A stretch of 64,000 bases of DNA, from NCBI RefSeq assembly GCF_000760695.4, contig NZ_JHEG04000001.1:6144204-6208203 (forward strand), in the 5' to 3' direction. A program made the position numbers and the translations under genes. The notes beneath the pieces are model-generated. The model saw only the letters and a list, made by a program, of their open reading frames with translations. It did not search any database and was not told the origin of the DNA. Origin of the DNA: Tolypothrix bouteillei VB521301 (lineage in GTDB: Bacteria > Cyanobacteriota > Cyanobacteriia > Cyanobacteriales > Nostocaceae). This document shows, in pieces, positions 52,029 through 61,065 of the stretch (its first letter is position 1; each line of letters begins with the position of its first letter).

Positions 52029-53663
52029 ATGAGCATTTCCTCCACAGACCGAATCGTTATCTTCGACACCACACTTAGGGATGGCGAACAATCACCTGGC
52101 GCAACACTTAACGTAGAAGAGAAGTTAGCGATCGCTCACCAACTAGCTCTTCTCGGAGTGGATGCGATAGAAGCCGGATTTGCGATCGCAAGTCCGGGAG
52201 ACTTTGAAGCCGTCAGAACCATAGCCGAACAAGTTGGTGGGGTACCGGGTGGACCCATCATTTGCAGTTTGGCAAGAGCCATTCGCGAGGATATTAAAGC
52301 TGCTGCAGAAGCACTGCAACCGGCGGCTCATCCCAGAATTCACGTTTTTCTGTCCACATCAGATATTCATCTCAAATACCAGTTAAAAAAGACCCGCGAC
52401 CAAGTACTGGCAATAGCTGAAGAAGCGATCGCCTATGCCAAGTCCTTCGTACAAGATGTAGAATTTTCACCGATGGATGCAAGCCGCACCGAACCAGAGT
52501 TTCTTTACCAAGTCTTATCCACTGCAATTGCAGCTGGTGCTACCACAATCAATATTCCCGATACCGTTGGAATCTGCACGCCAAAAGAAATGGAAAAGTT
52601 GATTCAAGGGATTAGGAAAAACGTAGCCAATATAGAACAGGTGATTCTTTCGGTTCACACTCAAAACGATTTGGGTTTAGCCACAGCCAATGCACTAGCA
52701 GCAATTGAAAACGGAGTGCGCCAGGTAGAATGCACCATCAATGGTATTGGAGAACGTGCTGGCAATGCTGCATTAGAAGAGATTGTTATGGCTTTGCAGG
52801 TTCGCAAACCCTATTACAATCCCTACTTGGGTCGTCCTGTAGAAAGTGAAGCCCCTTTGGTCAATATCAAAACTCAAGAAATTTATAAAACTTCCTGCTT
52901 GGTTTCTCAATTGACAGGGATCGCAGTACAACCAAATAAGGCGATCGTTGGAGCTAACGCCTTTGCTCATGAATCAGGAGTTCACCAAGATGGTGTGATT
53001 AAGCACCGAGAAACTTACGAAATCATGAATGCTGCGGACATCGGGTTGCCAGAAAATCGGATCGTGTTGGGTAAGCACTCAGGGCGCAACGCCTTCCGGA
53101 GCAAGCTGCAAGAATTGGGGTTTGACCTGAACGAAGCAGACTTTAACAAAGCCTTCATCAGGTTTAAAGAAGTTGCTGATAAGAAAAAAGAAATGACCGA
53201 TTGGGATATTGAGGCTATTGTGCGAGACGAAACCCAAATTCAAGTAGAAAGCGGTTTTCAGTTAGAACACGTACAAGTCACCTGTGGAGATTGTACTTGT
53301 CCGACAGCAACTATCACAATTGTGACTCCAAATGGAGAAATTGTGACTGATGCTGCGGTAGGTACAGGTCCGGTGGATGCAGTGTATAAAGCGATCGCTC
53401 GGATGGTGCGGGTATCGAGCCAATTAGTTGAGTATTCCGTCCAATCTGTGACAGAAGGAATTGATGCTTTGGGAACCGTTACCGTTCGCCTGCGCCATCA
53501 AAACCGCATTTTCTCCGGACAGTCCTCCGACACGGACATTGTTGTTGCATCAGCTTACGCTTATATCAATGCAGTCAATCGTCTTTATCGTTACTTGCAA
53601 TCTTCCAAAGGAAACGAGCCTTTGAGTTCATCTTTCACAACATCAGTAAAATATCTCATCTAA
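52029..53663 (+). CDS. leuA: 2-isopropylmalate synthase
   Basis: The start at 52029 is supported by TTGGAG six bases upstream; the open frame back to TTG 51975 runs through the operator and is rejected. The 544-residue protein has the DRE-TIM barrel signature [16 protein letters not shown]. It also has [48 protein letters not shown] and a C-terminal LeuA dimer/regulatory domain ([24 protein letters not shown]). It condenses 2-oxoisovalerate with acetyl-CoA in leucine synthesis. A close function such as citramalate synthase cannot be fully excluded. Confidence 0.92.
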   Translation: MSISSTDRIVIFDTTLRDGEQSPGATLNVEEKLAIAHQLALLGVDAIEAGFAIASPGDFEAVRTIAEQVGGVPGGPIICSLARAIREDIKAAAEALQPAAHPRIHVFLSTSDIHLKYQLKKTRDQVLAIAEEAIAYAKSFVQDVEFSPMDASRTEPEFLYQVLSTAIAAGATTINIPDTVGICTPKEMEKLIQGIRKNVANIEQVILSVHTQNDLGLATANALAAIENGVRQVECTINGIGERAGNAALEEIVMALQVRKPYYNPYLGRPVESEAPLVNIKTQEIYKTSCLVSQLTGIAVQPNKAIVGANAFAHESGVHQDGVIKHRETYEIMNAADIGLPENRIVLGKHSGRNAFRSKLQELGFDLNEADFNKAFIRFKEVADKKKEMTDWDIEAIVRDETQIQVESGFQLEHVQVTCGDCTCPTATITIVTPNGEIVTDAAVGTGPVDAVYKAIARMVRVSSQLVEYSVQSVTEGIDALGTVTVRLRHQNRIFSGQSSDTDIVVASAYAYINAVNRLYRYLQSSKGNEPLSSSFTTSVKYLI

Positions 53664-54142
53664 TTCTATCGGACAAGTCTTTTGAAGTGCATTAAAAGCT
53701 GTTTCGATCCCCCCTAACCCCCCTTAAAAAAGGGGGGAACTTCATTCTAATTCTCCCTTTTTACGATGTTTCATCTCTTTTCTAAAGATCTGTACACCAC
53801 CGTAGCTCCCATTGGAGAAGGGCTTTGGAACTGTCGCGCTTTGAGTCAGTTGTGCAATTGATATCAAATCCGGTAGCATCTGAATGATTAAAAAACCGCA
53901 GAGAACGCAGAGGACGCAGAGGGAGAGGACAGAGGAATAATTCCGATACCGACGGATTTGATATCAATTGGGTAAAAGCCTTCAAGGGGAAAACTTTTCG
54001 GTTTAACTAAAGGAATATTAATCTGTTCTCTAAACTCCTAACTACTCAACCACGAACAACTTCTTTACAAAGTAAGGTTGTTTCACAACTATCTACTGAC
54101 TTGGATAATGTATTTATTGGAGAGTAATCTATAAAATCCGTA
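53664..54142. other. Intergenic region with dispersed repeats
   Basis: 479 bp between leuA and the SGNH hydrolase gene. It contains a GATCCCCC-CTTAAAAAA-GGGGGG repeat (53706-53741) like that at 12667 and the inverted-repeat element at 53855-53970. No ORF is supported. The promoter of the hydrolase gene should lie in its last 150 bp. Confidence 0.5.
53855..53970. repeat. Inverted-repeat (MITE-like) element, 116 bp
   Basis: Perfect 18-bp ends CAATTGATATCAAATCCG and its complement. The similarity between arms continues inward imperfectly (GTAGCATCTGAAT / ATTCCGATACCGAC). The centre holds GCAGAGAACGCAGAGGACGCAGAGG, a direct repeat of CGCAGAG. There is no coding capacity. No target duplication was seen. 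Confidence 0.75.
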
Positions 54143-54964
54143 ATGATTATCCAAAATCAAGCCCGTTATTTGTTAGACACGAATAAGAGTCGCAAATGCA
54201 CAAGTAAAAAAACATTTAGAGGTCTGTGGGGTTATTTAGGTATAGCCGCCATAATATTATGTTTTCTCCCAATTAACGCTGCTACTGCGGCTACGAAAGT
54301 GATGTCCTTGGGCGACTCTCTCTGTGAGGGCAATATTGCTGTTTTGCGTAGTAAGGTAGCCAGTACCAAATTTGGCTCTACTATAGATTGGGTAGGAACC
54401 AAAAAAGACGGTGCATATAAGAAGGACCCAGATCACGAATGCCATGGTGGGTGGTCGGCGGCGCAAGTTTTGCAACAACCGGGTGCAAAAGTTCGTCTTC
54501 CCTCTTGGGAGGGAAAGCCGGGAAGCGTTCGGAACTGGGTTCAAGACACTAAGCCTGATGTCGTGCTGATGATGCTCGGTACCAATGATTTCTTTGGCAC
54601 TGATGTTAGAGGGGATAATACCTCTAGCGTTCTGACAAAATCTCTTCAAGGGATTATTGATGAAATCTTCTTGATACGTCCTAATGCCAGAATTGTAGTC
54701 GCCTCAATTCCCCCCTTTAAATGGGATGTTCAAAAGGGCGTTGATGCCAATAAAACGAGAACTGCAGCTAACGCATTTCTTAAGAATCGTGTCAAAGAAC
54801 TTTCCCAACAAGGAAAGCGAATCATCTTTCTTGATATGCATGCTGCAATAATTACTCGCATGAATCGGGTTGATGTTTTTAATAGTGATGGCGTTCACTT
54901 TAATGATGAGGGGAATAAGTTTGTTGCCGAGATGTGGACTCGCGCTCTAAAAGATATACTTTAA
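54143..54964 (+). CDS. Secreted SGNH/GDSL hydrolase
   Basis: The 273-residue protein has a long basic N-region and a signal sequence (residues about 29-50, cleavage near AATAA). All four SGNH blocks are present: VMSLGDSLCEG (catalytic Ser near 59), HGGWSAAQVL, MMLGTNDFFG and the Asp-x-x-His block NSDGVHFNDEG. It is probably an extracytoplasmic esterase or acyltransferase-type enzyme acting on acetylated polymers or lipids. Substrate unknown. Confidence 0.9.
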   Translation: MIIQNQARYLLDTNKSRKCTSKKTFRGLWGYLGIAAIILCFLPINAATAATKVMSLGDSLCEGNIAVLRSKVASTKFGSTIDWVGTKKDGAYKKDPDHECHGGWSAAQVLQQPGAKVRLPSWEGKPGSVRNWVQDTKPDVVLMMLGTNDFFGTDVRGDNTSSVLTKSLQGIIDEIFLIRPNARIVVASIPPFKWDVQKGVDANKTRTAANAFLKNRVKELSQQGKRIIFLDMHAAIITRMNRVDVFNSDGVHFNDEGNKFVAEMWTRALKDIL

Positions 54965-55061
54965 TATACCCTCATCCCCAATCTTTCTCCTAACGGGACA
55001 AGGGCGTTCTTTCCCTGACTCCTGATTCTCTACTCCCTACTTTCCAACATTTGAGGAAATT

Positions 55062-55625
55062 ATGTTAAGACTCCACAGCGCTATGCTAGAACGCTCTTCA
55101 TTAATCGAGTTAGAGCAATTACACTTAGAGGGCTTTTCTAGAATTAATACAATTAATACAGATGAGACTGCGAAAAGCGATCGCATCTTATCTGAAGACA
55201 TTAAACCAACACAAAAAATCGACGCGGAAACTCAATCTGTTTCTAATGAGATAACAGACACGGGTTCCTCAATGGAAGAGTTTTACCAACTCGCGCAAGA
55301 GTTGCTGTTCATAACTCTTGCCTTGATAGGAATTTCTTTTGGCTGCGTGTGGTTTTTTTATTCTGCCAACATTGCCTTAAACTATTTAATTGGGGCTTGT
55401 GCGGGGCTATTGTACTTGAGGATGTTGGTTAAAGATGTAGAGCGATTGGGCTCAGAAAAAAAACAACTTAGCAAAGCTCGCTTCGCTTTGTTGATAGTGT
55501 TAAGTATATTGGCAAGTCGATTGGAGCAATTGGAAATCCTGCCAATATTTTTGGGGTTTCTTACCTATAAAATCACAATTATGCTTTATGTGATTAGGAC
55601 TTCCTTACCGTCTTTCTCTCGCTAA
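55062..55625 (+). CDS. ATP synthase protein I-like (AtpI) with N-terminal extension
   Basis: Residues 70-187 match cyanobacterial Atp[38 protein letters not shown] and [19 protein letters not shown]. They form four helices. AtpI helps assemble the c-ring. The first 69 residues are polar and acidic and are not usual for AtpI. GAGGAAATT upstream of the ATG supports the long form. It is not followed by atpB; a strong terminator lies 42 bp after the stop, so it is an orphan outside the atp operon. Confidence 0.78.
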   Translation: MLRLHSAMLERSSLIELEQLHLEGFSRINTINTDETAKSDRILSEDIKPTQKIDAETQSVSNEITDTGSSMEEFYQLAQELLFITLALIGISFGCVWFFYSANIALNYLIGACAGLLYLRMLVKDVERLGSEKKQLSKARFALLIVLSILASRLEQLEILPIFLGFLTYKITIMLYVIRTSLPSFSR

Positions 55626-55666
55626 TTTAAACTCCAATTTACTCTCACTAAAGCTTTATTATCCGC

Positions 55667-55698
55667 AACCCCGACACCATACAATTTGTCGGGGTTTT
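55667..55698 (+). terminator. Intrinsic terminator after the AtpI-like gene
   Basis: AACCCCGAC and GTCGGGGTT form a 9-bp stem over a 12-nt loop, followed by TT and A/T sequence. It ends the AtpI-like unit. Confidence 0.8.
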
Positions 55699-55776
55699 AA
55701 TGTTTCCAAAACAATTGAGAATGGTTACACGTATATTTTATACTTATAAAAATTCGAGCTTAGATGTACACAATCA

Positions 55777-56556
55777 ATGACAGCAGATCCATTATTTTAT
55801 GAAATCTTCAAAGAAATTCCAGAGTTATTCTTTGAATTCATTGGTCACTCAGAAACAGACCCCAGTATTTACAAATTTAGCGCTCAAGAAATTAAACAGA
55901 GAGGGTTTCGTTTAGATGGGCTGCTTTCAACCCCAGAGACTTATCCAGATGAGCCAATCTACTTTATAGAAGCGCAGTCTTATAAAGATGATAATTTCTA
56001 CAACCAATTTGTGGCAAAAGTCATTCTTTATTTAACCCAATATCAACCTCCCAATAAAACTTGGTACGCTGTCATCATTTATAATACAAAAAGTAATGAA
56101 GGCAATTTTCCAGAATATTTAAGTTTTTTTAAAGCACATTTACGTTGCTTCTACCTTGATGAGTTGGCAAAAACGCCCAATCAGTCGTTAGCAGTGGGAG
56201 TTATGCGTTTAATAGTCGAAAAGAAAACGCCTTCAAAAACCGGAGAACTCGCCAGAAAACTTATGAGTCAAGCCCAACAGGAGCTAAGCAATGCCATCTT
56301 GAAGGAAAAGGTTTTAGAATTTATTCAAGCAGTGGTCATTGATAAGTTTGCTAACTTAAGTCGGGAGGAAATAGCAACTATGCTAGGTTTAGATTCTTTA
56401 AAAAATACGAGAGTTTATCAAGAAGCGAAACAAGAAGGTATACAGACGACTAAGCTAGAAATGATACCAATCTTATTAGAGCTAGGGTTAACGATTGAGC
56501 AGATTGCGGAACGCTTAAAGCTAGACGTGGAAACTGTCCGAAAAAACGCTCAATAG
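55777..56556 (+). CDS. DUF2887/Rpn-type putative nuclease
   Basis: The 259-residue protein starts TADPLFYEIFKEIPELFFEFIG, the pattern of the DUF2887 family related to Rpn/PDDEXK recombination-promoting nucleases. A PD-(D/E)xK-like core is visible as RLDGLLST and YFIEAQSYKDD (D, then E-x-Q). The C-terminal third has a helix-turn-helix-like segment (LTIEQIAERLKLDVETVRKN). Such genes occur in many scattered copies in cyanobacteria. Activity is unproven. Confidence 0.82.
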   Translation: MTADPLFYEIFKEIPELFFEFIGHSETDPSIYKFSAQEIKQRGFRLDGLLSTPETYPDEPIYFIEAQSYKDDNFYNQFVAKVILYLTQYQPPNKTWYAVIIYNTKSNEGNFPEYLSFFKAHLRCFYLDELAKTPNQSLAVGVMRLIVEKKTPSKTGELARKLMSQAQQELSNAILKEKVLEFIQAVVIDKFANLSREEIATMLGLDSLKNTRVYQEAKQEGIQTTKLEMIPILLELGLTIEQIAERLKLDVETVRKNAQ

Positions 56557-56591
56557 TAAAACCCGCTTGACAACAAGCTGTTCACAGAAGG

Positions 56592-56617
56592 GACACTTGC
56601 TTTGCAAAGTGTCTTTA
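56592..56617. terminator. Hairpin between convergent genes
   Basis: GACACTT and AAGTGTC with inner GC pairs form a hairpin followed by TTTA on the plus strand. It lies between the DUF2887 stop and the PEP-synthase-like stop and overlaps neither. Confidence 0.55.
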
Positions 56618-56619
56618 CC

Positions 56620-58968
56620 TCATCCTTCATCCTTCAGTTGTCGTCGCGCTGCTTCCAAAATCACCCTTTGCTCAGCACGCGCGATCGCTCTATATGTCTG
56701 TTCTACTGCATCTGGTTCTACAGAGATAGAAGTAATACCCCATCGCACCAGTTGCTCAATAATTTCAGGATATAAGACGGGTGCTTGTCCGCAGATCGAA
56801 CAGGGAATATTTGCCTTTTGTGCCATTTGGATCAGCTGGGCGATCGCATCCATCACAACGGGATGGCTTTCATTAAATGCTTTTGCCAAGTGTCCTTGTT
56901 CTCTATCGACTCCCAGTAAAAGTTGTGTTAGATCGTTTGTACCAATAGAAATTCCTTGTACCCCAGCTCTAACATATTCTGGCATTAAGAAAAGAACGCT
57001 GGGAACTTCCGCCATAATCCACAATTGGAACTGTCTTACCTGAGTTAACTTCGCCTGCTCAACTTTTTGGCGACAAAATGAGAACTCTTCGACTGTGCGA
57101 ACGAAAGGTAACAAAAGATGAATATTGCTATAACCTGCTCTCTGTACCTTTGCTAAAGCTGCTAGCTCTAACTCAAAAACTGTAGGATTTATCAGGTAAC
57201 TATAGGTACCGCGCTCTCCCAATACCGATTGTATGGCAGTCGGTGAACTGTTTTCTAGCGATTGCAGTTCGTGCGATCGCCAATCTAAAGATCGATAAAA
57301 CACGGGTTTTGGTTCAAAAGCACGGGCAAATTGGGCGATCGCATCGTACCACCTTTCCAATAATTGTGCTCGTTCTCCTTCCCCAATCCAAACACTGGGG
57401 TGTTTTCCTTCCAATATATTGAGAACCATCAGCTCCGATCTTAATAACCCTACACCATCCACAGGTAAAGTATGTACCTTTGCGATCGCGCTGGGTTGAC
57501 TCAGATTTACAAGCAGTTGAGTCGCAATAATGGGTAGCTGTAAAGAATGAGAGAAAGTTAGAGACTGAGGAAGCCCTTCCAAACTTTGGACTTTGAATTT
57601 TTCATTTTCAACTGGTGCGTCCTCTTGTTTTATTTCTTCTTCTCCTCGTGCAATATGATAAATTTCTCCCTTATCACCATCTATTTGCAATCGTTCCCCT
57701 GTTTGAATGATTTTTGTGGCATCTTTTACACTAACTACCGCAGGGATACTTAATTCTCTGGCAAGAATAGCCGCATGACTGGTTAACCCTCCTTGCTCTG
57801 TCACAATCCCCGTCACATATTGTAGAAGCGATAACCAATCAGGAGTTATGTTTGGTAAAACCAAAATCGCTCCATTGGGTATTTTTTCTGGCTTTAATTG
57901 TGAATTATTAATAACATAAGCATTTGCTGACACCCGTCCTGTTGCTGCAGCCAACCCTTTGATTGGGGAGACATTAGGAATAGCAGATTGAGGAGTACTG
58001 ATGTGTGTTATGTACAGAACTCCTGTTGTGCTTTCATTAGAAATCGTCCATTCTATTGTGAAGTTTGCACCTATTTCTTTAACTAGCTGACCTGCTAGAT
58101 GAACGAGTTGCTGTAAATATTCCTCTGTCAGTGCATATTGTTTTTGTTTCTCTTCTGCAAGCAGGTCAGTTACAATATAGGAAGCTTCAGACATCATAAT
58201 TGATGATGCATTAGAGGTTCGGTAAGCTATAGTTTTATTACCTATTTCCCGTTCTCGTACATTGCCAGTATCTGGTTGGATGTAAAAAACATCTGGTAAA
58301 ACTTCTCCTTGAGAAATTGACATTCCCAATCCCCAAGTCGCCAAAATTTCCCATTCTGAAGAAGTGGCATTTAGTACACCACTCGCGATCGCATTTCTGA
58401 AAGGTTGTACCAAAACTCCTAAATTGATTTGTCTGAGTTCGACTCCCGCCCATTGCCAGTAAAGTAAACTCTTAGCGCGAAACATTTGGCTCCAAGCTTG
58501 CTTCAAAGCAAATGCAATAGCTTGTTCGTTATACGAACAAACTTGAGCTTCGAGCAGTCCAGATACATTACCCAATCCCTGTTTTGCAGTTGGCGCGACA
58601 ACAGAGGGTCTGAAAATGAGGAGATTGAGGTCTTTACTTTCTTGTTCTCTCACCGCTTCCAAGATAGCGCCAAGCAAACGCGGAGGTAAATTGGCTTGAG
58701 TAATTTCTTGACGAAAGCGCCTAGCCACTTGTTGAAGTTGACGCCAGTTTGCTACATCTAGATGAAAGGAAGAGTGAGGTAGATCTGCAACGAGTGCTTC
58801 TGAACTATTGAGAGTTTCTAAAAATTCCCGCAGAACTCCTGCTGACACCACAAAACCAGGAAGTACTGGATATCCTCGCTGTATTAATTTGCTCAACTGA
58901 AATGCTTTATCACCAACCTTGGTGCGGTCTTGTAGTTTAATTCGATCGAGCCAGTAGAGTTTGTCCAC
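56620..58968 (-). CDS. Phosphoenolpyruvate synthase-like protein
   Basis: The 782-residue protein has the three-part PEP synthase/PPDK layout. The swivelling His domain is intact, TEQGGLTSHAAILAREL (His near 398). So is the PEP/pyruvate barrel: VDGVGLLRSELM, YRSLDWRSHEL, SIGTNDLTQLLLG and the catalytic Cys in SICGQAP. The N-terminal ATP-grasp domain is altered: where PEP synthases have RSSATAED it reads RPSVVAPTAKQ, lacking the acidic residues. It may therefore not use ATP in the usual way. It is divergent from the MgtC-like gene. Confidence 0.85.
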   Translation of the reverse strand: MDKLYWLDRIKLQDRTKVGDKAFQLSKLIQRGYPVLPGFVVSAGVLREFLETLNSSEALVADLPHSSFHLDVANWRQLQQVARRFRQEITQANLPPRLLGAILEAVREQESKDLNLLIFRPSVVAPTAKQGLGNVSGLLEAQVCSYNEQAIAFALKQAWSQMFRAKSLLYWQWAGVELRQINLGVLVQPFRNAIASGVLNATSSEWEILATWGLGMSISQGEVLPDVFYIQPDTGNVREREIGNKTIAYRTSNASSIMMSEASYIVTDLLAEEKQKQYALTEEYLQQLVHLAGQLVKEIGANFTIEWTISNESTTGVLYITHISTPQSAIPNVSPIKGLAAATGRVSANAYVINNSQLKPEKIPNGAILVLPNITPDWLSLLQYVTGIVTEQGGLTSHAAILARELSIPAVVSVKDATKIIQTGERLQIDGDKGEIYHIARGEEEIKQEDAPVENEKFKVQSLEGLPQSLTFSHSLQLPIIATQLLVNLSQPSAIAKVHTLPVDGVGLLRSELMVLNILEGKHPSVWIGEGERAQLLERWYDAIAQFARAFEPKPVFYRSLDWRSHELQSLENSSPTAIQSVLGERGTYSYLINPTVFELELAALAKVQRAGYSNIHLLLPFVRTVEEFSFCRQKVEQAKLTQVRQFQLWIMAEVPSVLFLMPEYVRAGVQGISIGTNDLTQLLLGVDREQGHLAKAFNESHPVVMDAIAQLIQMAQKANIPCSICGQAPVLYPEIIEQLVRWGITSISVEPDAVEQTYRAIARAEQRVILEAARRQLKDEG

Positions 58969-59127
58969 TCAATTACGTAATTATTGATGTAGCTATATAA
59001 AAAAATACGAACAGTAGTGATGAAAGTACTTTCAAGCAGAAAAGTATCTATCAGGATATTACCACCAGGCGTGGTGGCGATCGTAGTATACTAAAATTCT
59101 GAGCAAAAATGGAAAAGGATTATACAA

Positions 59128-59589
59128 TTGCCCCCTATTTACTACATTGCATCAAATGATTGGTTAAACATAACCTTCAGACTGTGCTTTGCTTTGCTGA
59201 TTGGGGCAATTGTTGGGATCGAACGTCAATTGACCCATAAACCTGCGGGTTTGAGAACTCATATGTTGGTGAGTTTTGGTGCTGCTCTGTTCAGTTTAAT
59301 AGTCCTACAATCGAATGTATCTCAATCGGTGACTGGATCTGAAGCTCTATCACGAGTCATTCAGGGCATTGCAACTGGTGTAGGATTTATTGGTGCCGGA
59401 GAAATCTTACGTCAATCTTCTCACGAATCAAACCGAATGGAAATCCAAGGGCTAACTTCAGCAGCGGCTATTTGGGTTTCCGCCGCTCTCGGAATTGCTG
59501 CTGGTTCTGGTTTGTGGCAGCTTGGATTAATAGGAGCATTCTTATGTTTGTTAGTTTTAAGTGTTTTTAAACGATTTGAAAGACATTAG
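59128..59589 (+). CDS. MgtC/SapB family membrane protein
   Basis: The 153-residue protein has four to five helices and the family signatures LLIGAIVGIERQLTHKPAGL and GVGFIGAGEIL, then GLTSAAAIWVSAALGIAAG. No ATG is available in frame; the TTG at 59128 has AAGGA nine bases upstream, so it is the best start. MgtC proteins affect Mg2+ homeostasis and ATP synthase activity. A 16-residue frame (59109-59159) overlaps its start in another frame. Confidence 0.85.
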   Translation: MPPIYYIASNDWLNITFRLCFALLIGAIVGIERQLTHKPAGLRTHMLVSFGAALFSLIVLQSNVSQSVTGSEALSRVIQGIATGVGFIGAGEILRQSSHESNRMEIQGLTSAAAIWVSAALGIAAGSGLWQLGLIGAFLCLLVLSVFKRFERH

Positions 59590-59590
59590 G

Positions 59591-59743
59591 CTAATGGCTA
59601 ATGGCTAATGGCTAATGGCTAATGGCTAATGGTGAGACCAGCCCTGCAGGCGGGTTTCCCGCCGTAGGGGACTGGCGAACCCGAAGGGCGAACCCGAAGG
59701 GCTAATGGCTAATGGCTAATGGCTAATGGTTAATGGTTAATGG
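59591..59743. repeat. CTAATGG heptamer arrays with an embedded repeat
   Basis: Six perfect CTAATGG units (59591-59632) are followed by about 69 bp containing GCAGGCGGGTTTCCCGCC and a doubled GCGAACCCGAAGG. Then come four more CTAATGG and two TTAATGG units. Short tandem heptamers of this type are characteristic of heterocystous cyanobacteria. Confidence 0.92.
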
Positions 59744-59761
59744 ATGACTGACAATTAGCAA

Positions 59762-60889
59762 TTAACCATTAACAACTTTCGATATCTGACCGGCATTGAC
59801 AGAAAGAATTTGGGAAGAATTTAACCATTGTGAATCGAAGGAACCTAAATGCGTGGTGGTAATTAGCGTTTGAAAACGATCTTGAATGGCATCTAGAAGC
59901 TGGTTTTGCCGAGATAAATCTAACTCTGCTAAAACATCATCAAGCAAAAGTAAAGGTGGTTCTCCAACAACTTCCTCTATGAGTTGCAATTCTGCTAGTT
60001 TGAGTGCTAAAACTAACGTTCTCTGCTGTCCTTGAGAACCGTATTGACGGGCTGGTGTGTGATTGATGGTTAACTCGACTTCATCCCGATGGGGACCGAC
60101 AAGACTAGTCCCTTGATGTAACTCAGCGACAGTTCTCTGTTGAATTTTGTTTAAAAAAGCTTGCTGGACTTCTTCTAAATTATTTTGCTCTAAAGGAACA
60201 TTAGGAGAGTATTTGAGTTGTAAAATTTCCGTGCTACCACTAATGCTAGCATGCCATGCGATCGCTATGGGAGCAAGTCGCGTTAAGGCGCGATCGCGTC
60301 GCCTGATGACCCGCGTACCCGTAGTTGCTAACTGTGCGTCCCAAAGAGCTAACTCTTTTGGTTGGTGGCTCAGCCCTTGTTGCTGAACGCTTTTTAAAAA
60401 AGCATTGCGCTGTCGCAACACCTGATTGTACTGCTGTAATATGTGAGCGTAGACAGGTTCGAGTTGAATTAAAAGTGTATCGAGCCAATGACGGCGACCT
60501 TCAGGACCTCCACGAACTAAATCCAAATCCAAACTGGAAAACTGTACAGCATTGAGAACACCAAGAAAGTCCATATGACGCCTGAGATTTTCACCATTGA
60601 GGGAAACAGTACGACGACCGTTCCGACGCAGGATGATACTCAAATCACTTACCCCAGCTTGTCGCTCTAAAGACGCTATGAGTGCAGATGTTTCTTCCCC
60701 ATCTCGAATTAAATCACGATCGCGTGCCATGCGGTGCGATCGTAATGTTGCCAGTAATTCTACCGCCTCCAACAAATTTGATTTTCCTTGAGCATTATTA
60801 CCTACCAAAATTGTTTTAGGAGCAGTAAATTCAACCTGCTGTTCTTTGTAATTGCGAAATTGTCGGAGGAGAAGAGTTTTCAAGTACAT
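59762..60889 (-). CDS. recF: DNA replication and repair protein RecF
   Basis: The start is the ATG at 60889 (MYLKTLLLRQFRNY); the frame extends 22 codons into repeat sequence to a GTG. The 375-residue SMC-like ATPase has Walker A VGNNAQGKSNLLEA, the ABC signature YGSQGQQRTLVLALKLAE and Walker B LLLLDDVLAELD. RecF loads RecA at single-strand gaps with RecO and RecR. It lies alone, not in the dnaA-dnaN-recF group. Confidence 0.96.
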   Translation of the reverse strand: MYLKTLLLRQFRNYKEQQVEFTAPKTILVGNNAQGKSNLLEAVELLATLRSHRMARDRDLIRDGEETSALIASLERQAGVSDLSIILRRNGRRTVSLNGENLRRHMDFLGVLNAVQFSSLDLDLVRGGPEGRRHWLDTLLIQLEPVYAHILQQYNQVLRQRNAFLKSVQQQGLSHQPKELALWDAQLATTGTRVIRRRDRALTRLAPIAIAWHASISGSTEILQLKYSPNVPLEQNNLEEVQQAFLNKIQQRTVAELHQGTSLVGPHRDEVELTINHTPARQYGSQGQQRTLVLALKLAELQLIEEVVGEPPLLLLDDVLAELDLSRQNQLLDAIQDRFQTLITTTHLGSFDSQWLNSSQILSVNAGQISKVVNG

Positions 60890-60899
60890 AAGATTGAGA

Positions 60900-61060
60900 A
60901 TTGCGTGACAAGGAAGAGGGGGTAGACAACAGAGAAGGAGCAGACAAGGGCGCACAAAATGAGGGGGTAGATAAGGGAGAAAATTCTACCTTGTCCTTCT
61001 TGTCTCCCTTGTCCTTCTTGTCTCCCTTGTTTCCCGTGTCTCTCGTCTCCCCTAACCCCC
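60900..61060. repeat. Dispersed GACAAGG/CCTTGTC repeat region
   Basis: Tandem CCTTGTC-TTCTTGTCTCC units and a facing purine-rich arm fill most of the gap between recF and the P-type ATPase. The segment around 60970-61010 matches the stretch inside the porin gene at 43290-43365 in inverted orientation. Translated frames here are not genes. Confidence 0.8.
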
Positions 61061-61065
61061 AGTCT

